A DNA stretch of 64,000 nucleotides from Roseovarius mucosus (lineage in GTDB: Bacteria > Pseudomonadota > Alphaproteobacteria > Rhodobacterales > Rhodobacteraceae), in the NCBI RefSeq assembly GCF_002080415.1, contig NZ_CP020474.1:1997501-2061500 (forward strand), in the 5' to 3' direction. Position numbers and translations under genes: made by a program. This document shows positions 50,057 to 59,235 of the stretch, piece after piece; positions within the stretch are counted from its first letter, which is position 1; every line of letters starts with the position of its first letter. The notes under the pieces were generated by a model that saw only the letters and a list, made by a program, of their open reading frames with translations, was not told the origin of the DNA and ran no database searches.

Positions 50057-52930
50057 ATGGACAATGCCGCAGGATTTTTGCCGATCATCGCGGCGTTGCC
50101 GTTTTTGGGAGCTTTGTTTCCCGGCCTGATGATCCAAGCCGGGCGCAACACCTGCGCCGCCTTTACCGCAGCGCCCACGATCCTTGCGCTCATATTGCTG
50201 CTGCTTTGCGCGCCTGCGGTGATGCGGGGCGAAGTGCTGACCTTTGGCATCGAGTGGTTGCCGTCGCTTGGTCTTAACGTCAATTTCATGCTGGATGGTC
50301 TGGGGCTGCTCTTTGCCGGGATGATCCTTGGCATCGGCCTTTTGATCATCCTCTACGCGCGGTTTTACCTGTCACGCGAAGATCCGATGGGGCAGTTTTA
50401 TACCTACCTGCTGCTGTTTCAGGGCGCGATGGTGGGAATTGTCCTGAGCGATAACATTTTGTTATTGTTGATTTTCTGGGAACTGACGTCGCTGTCATCC
50501 TTCCTTTTGATCGGATATTGGAAACATTTGCCCGAAGGGCGGCAAGGCGCGCGAATGGCGCTGACGGTGACGGGCCTTGGCGGTCTTGCCATGATCGCGG
50601 GCATGTTGATCCTTGGGAATATCGCCGGAAGCTATGATCTCAGCGTGATCCTGACGCAGAAAGACGCGATTCAGGCGAGCCCGATGTACCTGCCGGCCCT
50701 TATCCTGATTTTGCTTGGGTGTTTCACAAAATCTGCGCAGTTTCCGTTTCATTTCTGGCTGCCCCACGCGATGGCCGCGCCGACACCGGTCTCGGCTTAT
50801 CTGCATTCGGCCACGATGGTGAAAGCGGGGCTTTTCCTTATGGCGCGCATGTGGCCGGTTCTGGCGGGCACACCGGAATGGTTCTGGATCGTATCCTCGA
50901 CGGGCCTCATTACCATGGTAATGGCCGCCAAGATCGCGCTCTTCAAGGATGATCTCAAGGCGCTCTTGGCCTTTTCGACAGTGTCGCATCTGGGCCTGAT
51001 CACCATGCTTTTGGGACTTGGCACCAAGGCGGCGGCGGTTGTCGCGGTGTTTCACATCATCAATCACGCCACATTCAAGGCCGCGCTGTTTATGACAGCG
51101 GGCATTGTCGATCACGAGGCGCATACGCGAGATATCAAGCGCCTTGGCGGGTTGCGGCATCTGATGCCAATCACCTTTACGATTGCCACTATTGCAGCAC
51201 TGTCGATGGCTGGGATTCCGCCCTTCAACGGTTTCCTGTCCAAAGAAATGATGCTGGCAGAAGTGGCCGAGACCCATTGGATCGGCCCACATTGGATGAT
51301 GGGCGCGTTGGCAACTTTGGGCGCGCTTTTCTCGGTGGCCTATTCGTTCCGATATATCGCTCATGTGTTCCTTGGCCCCAAGCGCGACGATTATCCGGCC
51401 AAGCCGCATGATCCGGGTTTCGGCATGTGGGCCGCGCCTGCATTCCTGACCCTGCTGGTGATCCTGATTGGGATTATGCCAATGACCTTTGCCGGGGATC
51501 TGGTGCGGGTCGCGGCACATGCTGTGACACAGTCTGATCCTTACGTGAAAATCTATCACATCCATGGGCTGGTGCCTGCATTCTGGATGTCGGTGATCGC
51601 GGTGGTTGGCGGCGCAATCCTGCTACGCCTGCATACGCCACTGATGGCGATGTGGAACGCAACGCCACGACCCGAGGCCAAGGTGATGTTCGACGCGGTG
51701 ACGCGGGCTGCCACGGCCCTGAGCACGGCGCTGACAGATGGTGTGCATAATGGCGCGCTCACCCGCAACGGCGCGATTTTCGCGGTCACGGTGATCGGCG
51801 CGGGTGTGCTTGGTTATATGGGTGGCGGCATGGCTGCGCCCACGCGCGAGATGTTGCCCGTAACGTTGGTGCCTGCGATTGGCTGGCTCTTGCTGGTGTT
51901 GGCGACAATCTGTCTGGTGGCGTTCCATCGCAACCGCTTTTTGGCGCTGGTCCTGATGGGGATTGTGGGCCTGATTGTGTCGATGGGCTTTGTCTATTTC
52001 TCGGCCCCAGACCTTGCGTTGACTCAAATCTCGGTCGAGGTGGTGACGATCATCCTGTTGCTTCTGGCGCTGAATTTCCTACCGCGCGAAACCCCGGCCG
52101 AAAGCAGTGTTGCCCGGCGGATGCGCGATGCTGGCATTGCTGCCGTTGGCGGTATTGCAGTAGCGGGTCTGACCTATGCCATTCTTCTGCGCGATTTCGC
52201 GTCAGAGAGCATCTCAGTCTTTCACCTCGCGAATTCCTACAAGGGCGGCGGCGGCACCAATGTGGTCAACGTGATCCTCGTCGATTTCCGGGGCTTTGAT
52301 ACCTATGGAGAAATCATCGTTCTGGGCATCGCCGCGCTTGTCATCTACGCGCTGACAGAAACCGTGCTCAAGGGACCGGGCGGGCGCTGGCTTTCGCAAT
52401 GGAAGGCGGATCGCTATCCCGAAGCGGGGGATCGCCACCCGCTGATGATGGTTGTAGCCACCCGCGTGATGATGCCCATCGCGCTAATGGTCGGGGCCTA
52501 TATTTTCCTGCGTGGTCACAATCAACCGGGCGGCGGATTTATCGCCGGTCTGATCGTAGCGATTGCGTTTCTCATGCAATATATGGCCTCTGGTTTTGCT
52601 TGGGCCGAAGCACGGCAGCGCGTGACCTACCATGCCACAATCGGTGTGGGTGTGCTGATCGCCAGCGTGACAGGGATCGGGGCATGGCTGGCAGGGCGAC
52701 CGTTCTTGACATCCGATTACGGCTATCTGCATTTCCCGCCGATCGAGGAATTCGAATGGGCTACGGCCATGGCGTTTGACACCGGCGTGTTTCTGACCGT
52801 GGTAGGCGCGGTGATGCTGGCACTCAACAGCCTGTCAAGCATGGCGCGGCGGTCGGGTGAGACGGTGAACGTCGCGCCCATGGACATCAACCCGGCCCTC
52901 AGCACCGCGCCGGGCGAGAAGGAGGCGTAA
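50057..52930 (+). CDS. mrpA: Na+/H+ antiporter subunit A/B fusion (MrpA-MrpB / PhaAB)
   Basis: 957 residues with about 20 membrane segments. The first two thirds are NuoL-like (key Glu in IFWELTSLSSFLLIGYW near 136-152, Lys in helix SATMVKAGLF near 250) and the C-terminal part from about 790 is the MrpB domain (VVATRVMMPIALMVGAYIFLRGHNQPGGGFIAG). The fused A-B form is typical of rhizobial Pha and alphaproteobacterial Mrp. ATG 50057 follows a GGGCGGGAGA stretch; longer upstream frames lack membrane character. First gene of the mrp operon. Confidence 0.95.
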   Translation: MDNAAGFLPIIAALPFLGALFPGLMIQAGRNTCAAFTAAPTILALILLLLCAPAVMRGEVLTFGIEWLPSLGLNVNFMLDGLGLLFAGMILGIGLLIILYARFYLSREDPMGQFYTYLLLFQGAMVGIVLSDNILLLLIFWELTSLSSFLLIGYWKHLPEGRQGARMALTVTGLGGLAMIAGMLILGNIAGSYDLSVILTQKDAIQASPMYLPALILILLGCFTKSAQFPFHFWLPHAMAAPTPVSAYLHSATMVKAGLFLMARMWPVLAGTPEWFWIVSSTGLITMVMAAKIALFKDDLKALLAFSTVSHLGLITMLLGLGTKAAAVVAVFHIINHATFKAALFMTAGIVDHEAHTRDIKRLGGLRHLMPITFTIATIAALSMAGIPPFNGFLSKEMMLAEVAETHWIGPHWMMGALATLGALFSVAYSFRYIAHVFLGPKRDDYPAKPHDPGFGMWAAPAFLTLLVILIGIMPMTFAGDLVRVAAHAVTQSDPYVKIYHIHGLVPAFWMSVIAVVGGAILLRLHTPLMAMWNATPRPEAKVMFDAVTRAATALSTALTDGVHNGALTRNGAIFAVTVIGAGVLGYMGGGMAAPTREMLPVTLVPAIGWLLLVLATICLVAFHRNRFLALVLMGIVGLIVSMGFVYFSAPDLALTQISVEVVTIILLLLALNFLPRETPAESSVARRMRDAGIAAVGGIAVAGLTYAILLRDFASESISVFHLANSYKGGGGTNVVNVILVDFRGFDTYGEIIVLGIAALVIYALTETVLKGPGGRWLSQWKADRYPEAGDRHPLMMVVATRVMMPIALMVGAYIFLRGHNQPGGGFIAGLIVAIAFLMQYMASGFAWAEARQRVTYHATIGVGVLIASVTGIGAWLAGRPFLTSDYGYLHFPPIEEFEWATAMAFDTGVFLTVVGAVMLALNSLSSMARRSGETVNVAPMDINPALSTAPGEKEA

Positions 52931-52931
52931 G

Positions 52932-53294
52932 ATGGAGCTTCTGTTTGCAAGTGCAATAGGCCTCTTGACCGCTGGTGGGCTGTATCTGGTTCTGCGGCTC
53001 CGCAGTTTCCCGGTGATCATCGGCATCTCGCTGCTCAGCTACGCGGTGAACGTGTTCCTGTTTGGCACAGGGCGGCTGGTGGTGAATATGCCGCCCATCT
53101 TACAGGACGGTGTAGAAAGCTATACGGATCCGCTGCCGCAGGCCTTGGTTTTGACAGCCATCGTGATTTCTTTTGGCATGACGGCGGTGGTGGTTATGCT
53201 GGCGCTTGGGTCGTTCCTCTCATCGCGCGATGACACCGTGAATATCGGATCCGAGACACCGCCAGAGCAGCCCGCGCAGGAGAATGAGGCATGA
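52932..53294 (+). CDS. mrpC: Na+/H+ antiporter subunit C (NuoK-like)
   Basis: 120 residues with three membrane helices and a NuoK-like core (LFASAIGLLTAGGLYLVL, GISLLSYAVNVFLFG). It lies one base after mrpA and overlaps mrpD by four bases (ATGA). Part of the multi-subunit antiporter that expels sodium at alkaline pH. Confidence 0.95.
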   Translation: MELLFASAIGLLTAGGLYLVLRLRSFPVIIGISLLSYAVNVFLFGTGRLVVNMPPILQDGVESYTDPLPQALVLTAIVISFGMTAVVVMLALGSFLSSRDDTVNIGSETPPEQPAQENEA

Positions 53295-54802
53295 GCCACT
53301 GGATTATTGCCCCGGTCATCCTGCCGGCAGTGCTGGCCGCGATCCTTACGCTGTCGATGCGGCACCATCCATCGTTGCAGCGGGTTTTTTCCATTGCAGG
53401 CGTTGTTGCGGTTCTGGCGATTGCCATTGGCCTTACCGTGAAGGCGTCAAGCGGCGCGATTGAAGTGTATGAGCTGGGCAACTGGCAAGCCCCCTTTGGT
53501 ATCGTTCTGGTTCTCGACCGGCTGTCGGCGCTGATGGTTCTGGTCACAGCGGTTCTGGCACTGCTGGTGCTGCTCTATGCCGTGGGCACCGGCTGGGACC
53601 AACGCGGCAATAATTTTCACGCCCTCTATCAGTTTCAGCTTATGGGCATTTTCGGTGCCTTCCTGACCGGCGACGCCTTCAACCTCTTTGTGTTCTTCGA
53701 GGTGCTGCTGATCGCGTCTTATGGTCTGATGATCCATGGTGGGGGTCGGCGCAGGCTCAAGGCGGGTGTGCAATATGTCATCTACAACTTGCTTGGCTCG
53801 ACCCTGTTTCTCTTTGCGCTTGGCACGCTTTATGCGGTGACAGGTACGCTCAACATGGCCGATCTGGCGGTGCGGGCAGCAGAGATTCCAGTTGAGGACA
53901 GTGCGCTGCTTCGGGTTGGCGCGATGCTGCTCTTCCTTGTCTTCGCCATCAAGGCTGCACTTTTGCCGCTGCATTTCTGGCTGCCAGAAACCTATGCCGA
54001 GGCCCCTGCCCCGGTGGCGGCGCTGTTTGCCATCATGACCAAGGTTGGGGCCTATGCGATTCTGCGCACATACACATTGGTCTTCGGCCCCGATCTTGGG
54101 GCGACCGCGGCGCTGATCGACCAAATGCTGATCTATGCCGCGCTGATCACGCTTGTGGCCGGGATGGTGGGTATTCTGGGGGCCAAGCGGCTTGGGCGGC
54201 TGGCTGCCTTCGCCGCAATCGGCTCTATGGGCACGCTGCTGATTGCACTGGCCGGGTTCCGGCCCGAAACTACGGCTGCGGCGCTCTATTACATGATCCA
54301 TTCCACGCTGGCCGGAGCGCTCTTGTTCCTTGTGGTCGATCTGGTACGCGAGCGGCGCGGGTCTTTGGCAGGCGCTATGCTACCCGGACCGCGCATGGCG
54401 CAGCACGGGATGATTGCCGCGCTCTTCTTTGGGTCGGCGATTGCCACGGCTGGTATGCCGCCGCTCTCGGGATTTGTTGGCAAGCTGCTCATTCTCGACG
54501 CCGTGCGCGGAATGGAGCAAGTCTGGCTTATCTGGACGGTGATCCTGGCCACGTCGCTGGTTGCGATCCTTGGTCTGGGTCAGGCGGGCAGTGCGATTTT
54601 CTGGAAGCTGGCACCTGAGACGGGCGAGGAACCCGCCCCCGCGCCACAACCCGCCCTGCCATTGGTCGTATGTTTCGCAATGCTGGGCGGCATTGTGGCG
54701 CTGTCGGTGCTGGCGGGACCGGTGATGGGGTATATCGAGGACACGGCGCAGCAATTGCATGCGCCAGAAGGCTATATCGCCGCCGTGCTGAACGGTGGTT
54801 GA
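53291..54802 (+). CDS. mrpD: Na+/H+ antiporter subunit D (NuoM/N-like)
   Basis: 503 residues and about 14 membrane segments, with the NuoN/M-type key residues in FVFFEVLLIASYGLMIHGG (Glu near 137) and FAIKAALLPLHFWLPETY (Lys near 219). It is the second proton-pumping-like subunit of the Mrp complex. The gene overlaps mrpC by four bases and is followed by mrpE after 13. Confidence 0.96.
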   Translation: MSHWIIAPVILPAVLAAILTLSMRHHPSLQRVFSIAGVVAVLAIAIGLTVKASSGAIEVYELGNWQAPFGIVLVLDRLSALMVLVTAVLALLVLLYAVGTGWDQRGNNFHALYQFQLMGIFGAFLTGDAFNLFVFFEVLLIASYGLMIHGGGRRRLKAGVQYVIYNLLGSTLFLFALGTLYAVTGTLNMADLAVRAAEIPVEDSALLRVGAMLLFLVFAIKAALLPLHFWLPETYAEAPAPVAALFAIMTKVGAYAILRTYTLVFGPDLGATAALIDQMLIYAALITLVAGMVGILGAKRLGRLAAFAAIGSMGTLLIALAGFRPETTAAALYYMIHSTLAGALLFLVVDLVRERRGSLAGAMLPGPRMAQHGMIAALFFGSAIATAGMPPLSGFVGKLLILDAVRGMEQVWLIWTVILATSLVAILGLGQAGSAIFWKLAPETGEEPAPAPQPALPLVVCFAMLGGIVALSVLAGPVMGYIEDTAQQLHAPEGYIAAVLNGG

Positions 54803-54815
54803 GGGAGGAAAGACG

Positions 54816-55307
54816 ATGCTGCGCAAGATCCTGCCCCATCCGTTCCTGACGCTGACCCTGATTGTGGTCTGGCAGATGATGGTGAACAAGCTGACCTTTG
54901 GTAACCTTCTCTTGGGGACGATCCTCGGGCTGATCATCCCGATCATCACCTCGCCTTATTGGCCCAACCGCCCGCGCCTGTCGAGCCTGCCCCGGATTGT
55001 GGAATTCGTGCTGGTGGTTCTGTGGGATATCTGCGTGGCCAATGTGCAGGTGGCCATGATCATTCTGTTCAAGGCCAATGCCAACACCAAGCCTGCTTGG
55101 ATCACGATCCCATTAGATCTGCGTACACCAGAGGCGATCACAGTGCTGGCAGGCACGATCACCATGACGCCCGGCACGGTCTCAAGCGACCTGTCAGCGG
55201 ATGGTCGCAGCCTGCTCGTGCATTGCCTCGATGCGCCCGATCCGGACGCGGTGCGCGATGACATCAAGGCGCGCTACGAACGCCGGCTCAAGGAGATTTT
55301 CGAATGA
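54816..55307 (+). CDS. mrpE: Na+/H+ antiporter subunit E
   Basis: 163 residues with two or three N-terminal membrane helices (LTLTLIVVWQMMVNKL, GTILGLIIPII) and the conserved cytosolic ITVLAGTITMTPGTVSSDLS segment. ATG 54816 follows GGGAGG at the right spacing and matches family starts. The end overlaps mrpF (ATGA at 55304). Confidence 0.95.
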   Translation: MLRKILPHPFLTLTLIVVWQMMVNKLTFGNLLLGTILGLIIPIITSPYWPNRPRLSSLPRIVEFVLVVLWDICVANVQVAMIILFKANANTKPAWITIPLDLRTPEAITVLAGTITMTPGTVSSDLSADGRSLLVHCLDAPDPDAVRDDIKARYERRLKEIFE

Positions 55308-55573
55308 TCGACTATGCGCTGTTTTTTGCCTTTGGCTGTTTTGGTCTGGGATTGCTGCTCAATATCTATCGGGTGATCAGTTCACCCACCGTGGGCGACC
55401 GGATTCTGGCGCTGGATACGATGGTGGTGAACATGATCGCGCTCTTGGCGCTGTTTGGTATTCTCAAAGGCACAATGATGTATTTTGAGGTGTCGATGAT
55501 CATTGCGATGACTGGCTTTATCTCGACCGTTTCTTACACGCGCTTTCTCTTGCGCGGCGATATCATCGAATAG
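55304..55573 (+). CDS. mrpF: Na+/H+ antiporter subunit F
   Basis: 89 residues with three membrane helices and the family TVGDRILALDTM motif (about 28-39) on a cytosolic loop. It couples to mrpE by ATGA overlap. Family proteins are needed for antiport assembly. Confidence 0.95.
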   Translation: MIDYALFFAFGCFGLGLLLNIYRVISSPTVGDRILALDTMVVNMIALLALFGILKGTMMYFEVSMIIAMTGFISTVSYTRFLLRGDIIE

Positions 55574-55583
55574 GGGGCGGAAC

Positions 55584-55979
55584 ATGGTTGTGGACATTCT
55601 CATTTCGGCCTGTCTGGTGATCAGCGGCGTGTTTGGCTTGGTGGGGTCTTTTGGGCTAATCAAGCTGCCGGACCCGATGATGCGCCTGCATGCGCCGACC
55701 AAAGCCACGACGCTTGGGGTGGGCGGAGCGCTGATTGCCTCGATGATGTATTTTTACTTTGTCGTGGGGCAGTTCTCATTTCATGAACTGATGATCACGC
55801 TGTTTCTATTGCTGACCGCGCCAATCACCGGGCATTTCATCGCCAAGACGCATCTGCATCTGGTGCATAAACCCAGTGATCTGCCGCCCACAGGCACAGA
55901 TCGCCCCTGGGCCAGCTATGAGAGCGATGCCGAACGGGCGCGGATCGAAGCAGAGGCAACAGGGCCGCAAAACGGCTAA
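55584..55979 (+). CDS. mrpG: Na+/H+ antiporter subunit G
   Basis: 131 residues with three membrane helices and the conserved GLIKLPDPMMRLHAPTKATTLG segment (about 28-49). Preceded by GGGGGCGG. It is the last gene of the mrp operon, completing the seven subunit functions (A/B fused). Confidence 0.94.
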   Translation: MVVDILISACLVISGVFGLVGSFGLIKLPDPMMRLHAPTKATTLGVGGALIASMMYFYFVVGQFSFHELMITLFLLLTAPITGHFIAKTHLHLVHKPSDLPPTGTDRPWASYESDAERARIEAEATGPQNG

Positions 55980-56056
55980 AGCGCGTTCACTTAGGCCGTG
56001 CCGCGATGCGCTCTGTTGAATTCCTCTCGACGTCGATCAGATCACAGAATGCCCAG

Positions 56057-57001
56057 CTACAGGCAGTAAGCGGCATTTAGATAATGAAGCGCATCTATCT
56101 CTGCTTGTAGGTCACGCGCGCGCGTAACCACGTCAGACGGAAACTGTGAAATGTCATGCTCTTTGCTTCGCCCAATCGTGGTGGGCCGCAAAAGGTTGGC
56201 AGGCAGTGACGTGTGATCTGGCAAGTCCAAGAAGCGGCGAAGGCGTGGCCAGTGTCTTTCCGGATCAGCGCAATAGGCCTCGTATGACATAACAAGAAAC
56301 CGTCCGGGCATGTGAGCCCTGCCAAAATCTATTGCTGCGCTGTTTGCAGCTATCCAATAGCGCAACTGATGCAACGCAAGTGAGGTATTCGGGTCCTGTG
56401 GCAGACCGAACAAATGGCTCCAATGCCGGGCTTGCCATGTGTTCTTGCTGAACGCCATGTCGAGCCCGTCCCGCACGACGTGAATATAGCGGCATTCAGG
56501 GAAGACTTGGGCGAGATGCGGAAGAAACACATGGGTGTTTGGCTCTTTCCAGCCCCAAGGCTGATCGCTGCCCACTTTCGGTGGACCACTATTGATCAGG
56601 CTCTCGGCATCCGCTGCGCGTGCGCCGTTTTGCCAAGAGCCATTTGGCGGAAGCAGATCGCGCAGGCGCATCAGAAGCGCGTGTTCCTCAACGCTTAGGG
56701 TGCCGCACAGCCCGGTTGTCATGGCGCGTCGCAGAAGCTTTGCGGCTATCTCGACCTCTGCCGCTGGCGGGCCATGCTGAATCCAATCCGCACGTTTGAA
56801 AAGCACGGTGAACCAGAGGTTATCAAGCGGCACGTTGAGCTGCGCCCCAAGCCGGATACCCGCCTCGGAGAGTGTGGCTGCAAATACCCGCGTTCCTGAA
56901 CCGCCAAGGCCACCAATCGCGACATGCGGATTTGTGACGGGCGGGGTTGCGACACGGATGCTTAGATGTGGGTGCGAAACCCTGTATTTTTGGTCAGTCA
57001 T
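56057..57001 (-). CDS. Sulfotransferase family protein
   Basis: 314 residues from ATG 57001. The PAPS-binding 5'-phosphosulfate loop is seen as GGLGGSGTRVFA (about 30-41), and the 3'-phosphate region as RYIHVVRDGLDMAFSKN. No signal peptide, so it is probably cytoplasmic. It would transfer a sulfuryl group to a carbohydrate, lipid or peptide. It is transcribed divergently from three tail-collar-domain genes, sharing a 165-base AT-rich control region with them, which makes a functional link likely but unproven. Confidence 0.8.
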   Translation of the reverse strand: MTDQKYRVSHPHLSIRVATPPVTNPHVAIGGLGGSGTRVFAATLSEAGIRLGAQLNVPLDNLWFTVLFKRADWIQHGPPAAEVEIAAKLLRRAMTTGLCGTLSVEEHALLMRLRDLLPPNGSWQNGARAADAESLINSGPPKVGSDQPWGWKEPNTHVFLPHLAQVFPECRYIHVVRDGLDMAFSKNTWQARHWSHLFGLPQDPNTSLALHQLRYWIAANSAAIDFGRAHMPGRFLVMSYEAYCADPERHWPRLRRFLDLPDHTSLPANLLRPTTIGRSKEHDISQFPSDVVTRARDLQAEIDALHYLNAAYCL

Positions 57002-57128
57002 CAAAACCTTGTCACGCACCAAATCCGATCGGATCTCGGACCAGGCCTTTGGCCTGAAACGGTGCTCTTTTGGCCCCGAACCTTAAGAATAGTTTTTGCG
57101 TTTTATTGGGAATCGTAAGACACTAAAT

Positions 57129-57142
57129 ACTCAACTTTGAGT
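57129..57142 (+). promoter_or_regulatory. Palindrome upstream of the first collar gene
   Basis: The sequence ACTCAA-CT-TTGAGT is a perfect 6+6 inverted repeat, ending 24 bases before the first collar gene's ATG in the shared divergent region. It could be a small operator. No known regulator consensus is matched. Confidence 0.35.
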
Positions 57143-57166
57143 TTAACATATATTTGGAGATGTCGT

Positions 57167-57790
57167 ATGAATTGTCTGAAAAAATCGACTGCTATTTTGG
57201 TACTAGGACTTGGACTCCTAGCGGGGGGAAGCCTAGTGCCACATCGGGCGGAGGCCGGTCTTAACCCATTTATTGGGGATATCATTGCTGTTGGCTACAA
57301 TTTTTGTCCGCGTGGCTGGATGAGTGCGGAAGGACAAATTCTTGCGATTTCCAGCAACACGGCACTTTTTTCTTTGATTGGAACAACCTATGGCGGCAAC
57401 GGCACAAGCACCTTTGGCTTGCCCGACTTGCGGGGTCGGGGTGCAATGGGAGAAGGAACCGGACTTGGCCTGTCACCGCGCAGCCAAGGTGAAATGACCG
57501 GAGCAGAGTCTGTCACGCTAAGCGCTGCTCAAATGCCGCTGCATAGTCATGCGGTGAATGCAAACAACCTCGATGGAGATCTACCGGGACCGGGTAACAA
57601 GCTCTTGGCGGCAGCACCGCCAAGCGGGGTAGGCTCTGAGACGATCTATTCTGATCAGGGGCCCACGGTCACGATGGCGCCGACGATGATCGGCGTTTCC
57701 GGCCAAAGCCAGCCATTCAATGTCGAAGATCCGGCGCTCGTGATGCAGTATTGCATTGCTACCCAAGGGGTATTTCCGTCGCGACCCTGA
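57167..57790 (+). CDS. Secreted tail-collar (MdpB-like) protein 1
   Basis: 207 residues. A Sec signal peptide (about 1-27, ending EAG or HRAEAG) is followed by a phage-tail-collar fold: GYNFCPRGW, GQILAIS, SLIGTTYGGNG, FGLPDLRGR, and a C-terminal CIATQGVFPSR ending. Two conserved Cys (NFCP and YCIA) could form a disulfide after export. Relatives are called phage tail fibre or microcystin-dependent proteins, yet no other phage gene is near. First of three tandem copies; ATG 57167 follows TTGGAGA. Confidence 0.85.
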   Translation: MNCLKKSTAILVLGLGLLAGGSLVPHRAEAGLNPFIGDIIAVGYNFCPRGWMSAEGQILAISSNTALFSLIGTTYGGNGTSTFGLPDLRGRGAMGEGTGLGLSPRSQGEMTGAESVTLSAAQMPLHSHAVNANNLDGDLPGPGNKLLAAAPPSGVGSETIYSDQGPTVTMAPTMIGVSGQSQPFNVEDPALVMQYCIATQGVFPSRP

Positions 57791-57870
57791 GCATAGCCCA
57801 AGGCCCCGGCTGACGCTGCGGGCGCGATTTTTGCGGATATCAGACACAACTTTAATATTTGGAGTCAGCA

Positions 57871-58494
57871 ATGAAGAATTTGAAGAAGAGCATGCTTGCG
57901 GCAGTGGGAGCCCTGAGCCTGACTTTGAGCCTTGGCACCACGCCGAACCAAGCAAAGGCTGGATTAGAGCCCTTTCTGGGGGACATCATGATCGTCGGCT
58001 TTAATTTTTGCCCACGCGGTTGGTCCGAAGCGGCAGGGCAACTGTTGCCGATTGCACAAAACCAAGCACTGTTTTCCCTACTCGGCACGCAATTTGGCGG
58101 AGACGGGATCACGACATTTGCCCTGCCGGATCTGCGCGGCCGGATTACGGTGGGCCAAGGGACCGGGAACGGCCTGACACCACGGCTGGCGGGGCAAAGG
58201 TTTGGCTCTGAGACCAAGGTCATGACAGAGGCAACGATGCCGCAGCATAGCCATACGGTGCAGGCGAACAATCTGGACGGCGATTTGCCTGGTCCGGGGA
58301 ATAAGCTGTTGGCGGCGGCACCGACCGGCGGCAGCGGCAACGAGACAATTTATTCTCAGGCCAACCCGAATGTCACGATGAGCGCGGCGATGATCGCCCC
58401 CGCCGGGGCAAGCACCCCGATCAGCACTCTGGATCCGACCTTGGCGCTCTACCACTGCATTGCCACAGTGGGTGCGTTCCCATCACGTAATTGA
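57871..58494 (+). CDS. Secreted tail-collar (MdpB-like) protein 2
   Basis: 207 residues with signal peptide (about 1-28, SLGTTPNQAKAG) and the same fold: FNFCPRGW, GQLLPIAQN, SLLGTQFGGDG, FALPDLRGR, and the shared NNLDGDLPGPGNKLLAAAP block, nearly identical to copy 1. Ends CIATVGAFPSR. It lies 80 bases after copy 1, with GGAG before its ATG. Confidence 0.85.
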   Translation: MKNLKKSMLAAVGALSLTLSLGTTPNQAKAGLEPFLGDIMIVGFNFCPRGWSEAAGQLLPIAQNQALFSLLGTQFGGDGITTFALPDLRGRITVGQGTGNGLTPRLAGQRFGSETKVMTEATMPQHSHTVQANNLDGDLPGPGNKLLAAAPTGGSGNETIYSQANPNVTMSAAMIAPAGASTPISTLDPTLALYHCIATVGAFPSRN

Positions 58495-58551
58495 TCCCAC
58501 CTTTGGACGAGCGACAGGTTGCCGTTCCGTATCAAGACTTTGGAGACTTTG

Positions 58552-59178
58552 ATGACACATTTGAAAACGAAATCCCGTGACGCGCTGATGGCGATTGGGC
58601 TTGGCATTGCCGCATGTGCAGCGCCGCAAGCAGCACTGGCAGACGCAGACCCCTATTTTGGCGAGATCGCACCGATGGGTATCGTCAATTTTTGTCCGAC
58701 TGGCTGGGCCGAAACCAACGGCCAACTTCTTGCAATCAGTGAAAATAGTGCACTCTTTGCCCTGATTGGAACGACGTTTGGTGGCGATGGGAACGTATCC
58801 TTTGGCCTGCCGGATTTGCGTGGTCGTATTCCGGTTGGCCAAGGCACCGGCACCGGTCTGAGCCCGCGGTCTTGGGGGCAAAGCAGCGGACAACAGACAG
58901 TGACACTGACCACCAATCAGTTGGCCGCGCATAGCCACGCGGTGAACGCGACCAACAGCGATGGCAATTTCCCCGGACCGGGGGGCAAGATTCTAGCGGC
59001 GGCACCGGATGGTGGTTCCGGACAGGAGACGATCTATTCGGAACAACCCGCCAATGTGCAAATGTCGCCGCAGATGATCGTGCCCTCAGGGGGAAACCAG
59101 CCAGTGACTGTGCAGGACCCAACGCAGGTCATTCGCTATTGCATCGCCCTTGAGGGCGTATTTCCATCACGCAGTTAG
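58552..59178 (+). CDS. Secreted tail-collar (MdpB-like) protein 3
   Basis: 208 residues; signal peptide (about 1-28, AAPQAALADA), then NFCPTGW, GQLLAISEN, ALIGTTFGGDG, FGLPDLRGR, SDGNFPGPGGKILAAAP and the final CIALEGVFPSR. It is the most diverged of the three but keeps both Cys and every fold motif. ATG 58552 is preceded by TGGAGA, 57 bases after copy 2. Last in the array; a hairpin follows. Confidence 0.85.
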   Translation: MTHLKTKSRDALMAIGLGIAACAAPQAALADADPYFGEIAPMGIVNFCPTGWAETNGQLLAISENSALFALIGTTFGGDGNVSFGLPDLRGRIPVGQGTGTGLSPRSWGQSSGQQTVTLTTNQLAAHSHAVNATNSDGNFPGPGGKILAAAPDGGSGQETIYSEQPANVQMSPQMIVPSGGNQPVTVQDPTQVIRYCIALEGVFPSRS

Positions 59179-59196
59179 ACGCACTAATACACCTCT

Positions 59197-59219
59197 TGCG
59201 GCGGGAGATATCCGCCGCA
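59197..59219. terminator. Hairpin between convergent collar and carbamoyltransferase operons
   Basis: A GC-rich 8-bp stem (59197-59204 with 59212-59219) has a 7-base loop and can be extended by weak pairs. It lies after the third collar stop (59178) and before the stop of the minus-strand small gene (59236). No T-run. Confidence 0.5.
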
Positions 59220-59235
59220 GGGGGCAAGAATGTCC

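Noticed and set aside
57167..59178. Prophage or tailocin remnant
   Set aside because: Only collar-domain genes are present, each with a signal peptide; no capsid, sheath, baseplate, lysis or integrase gene is found in the window.
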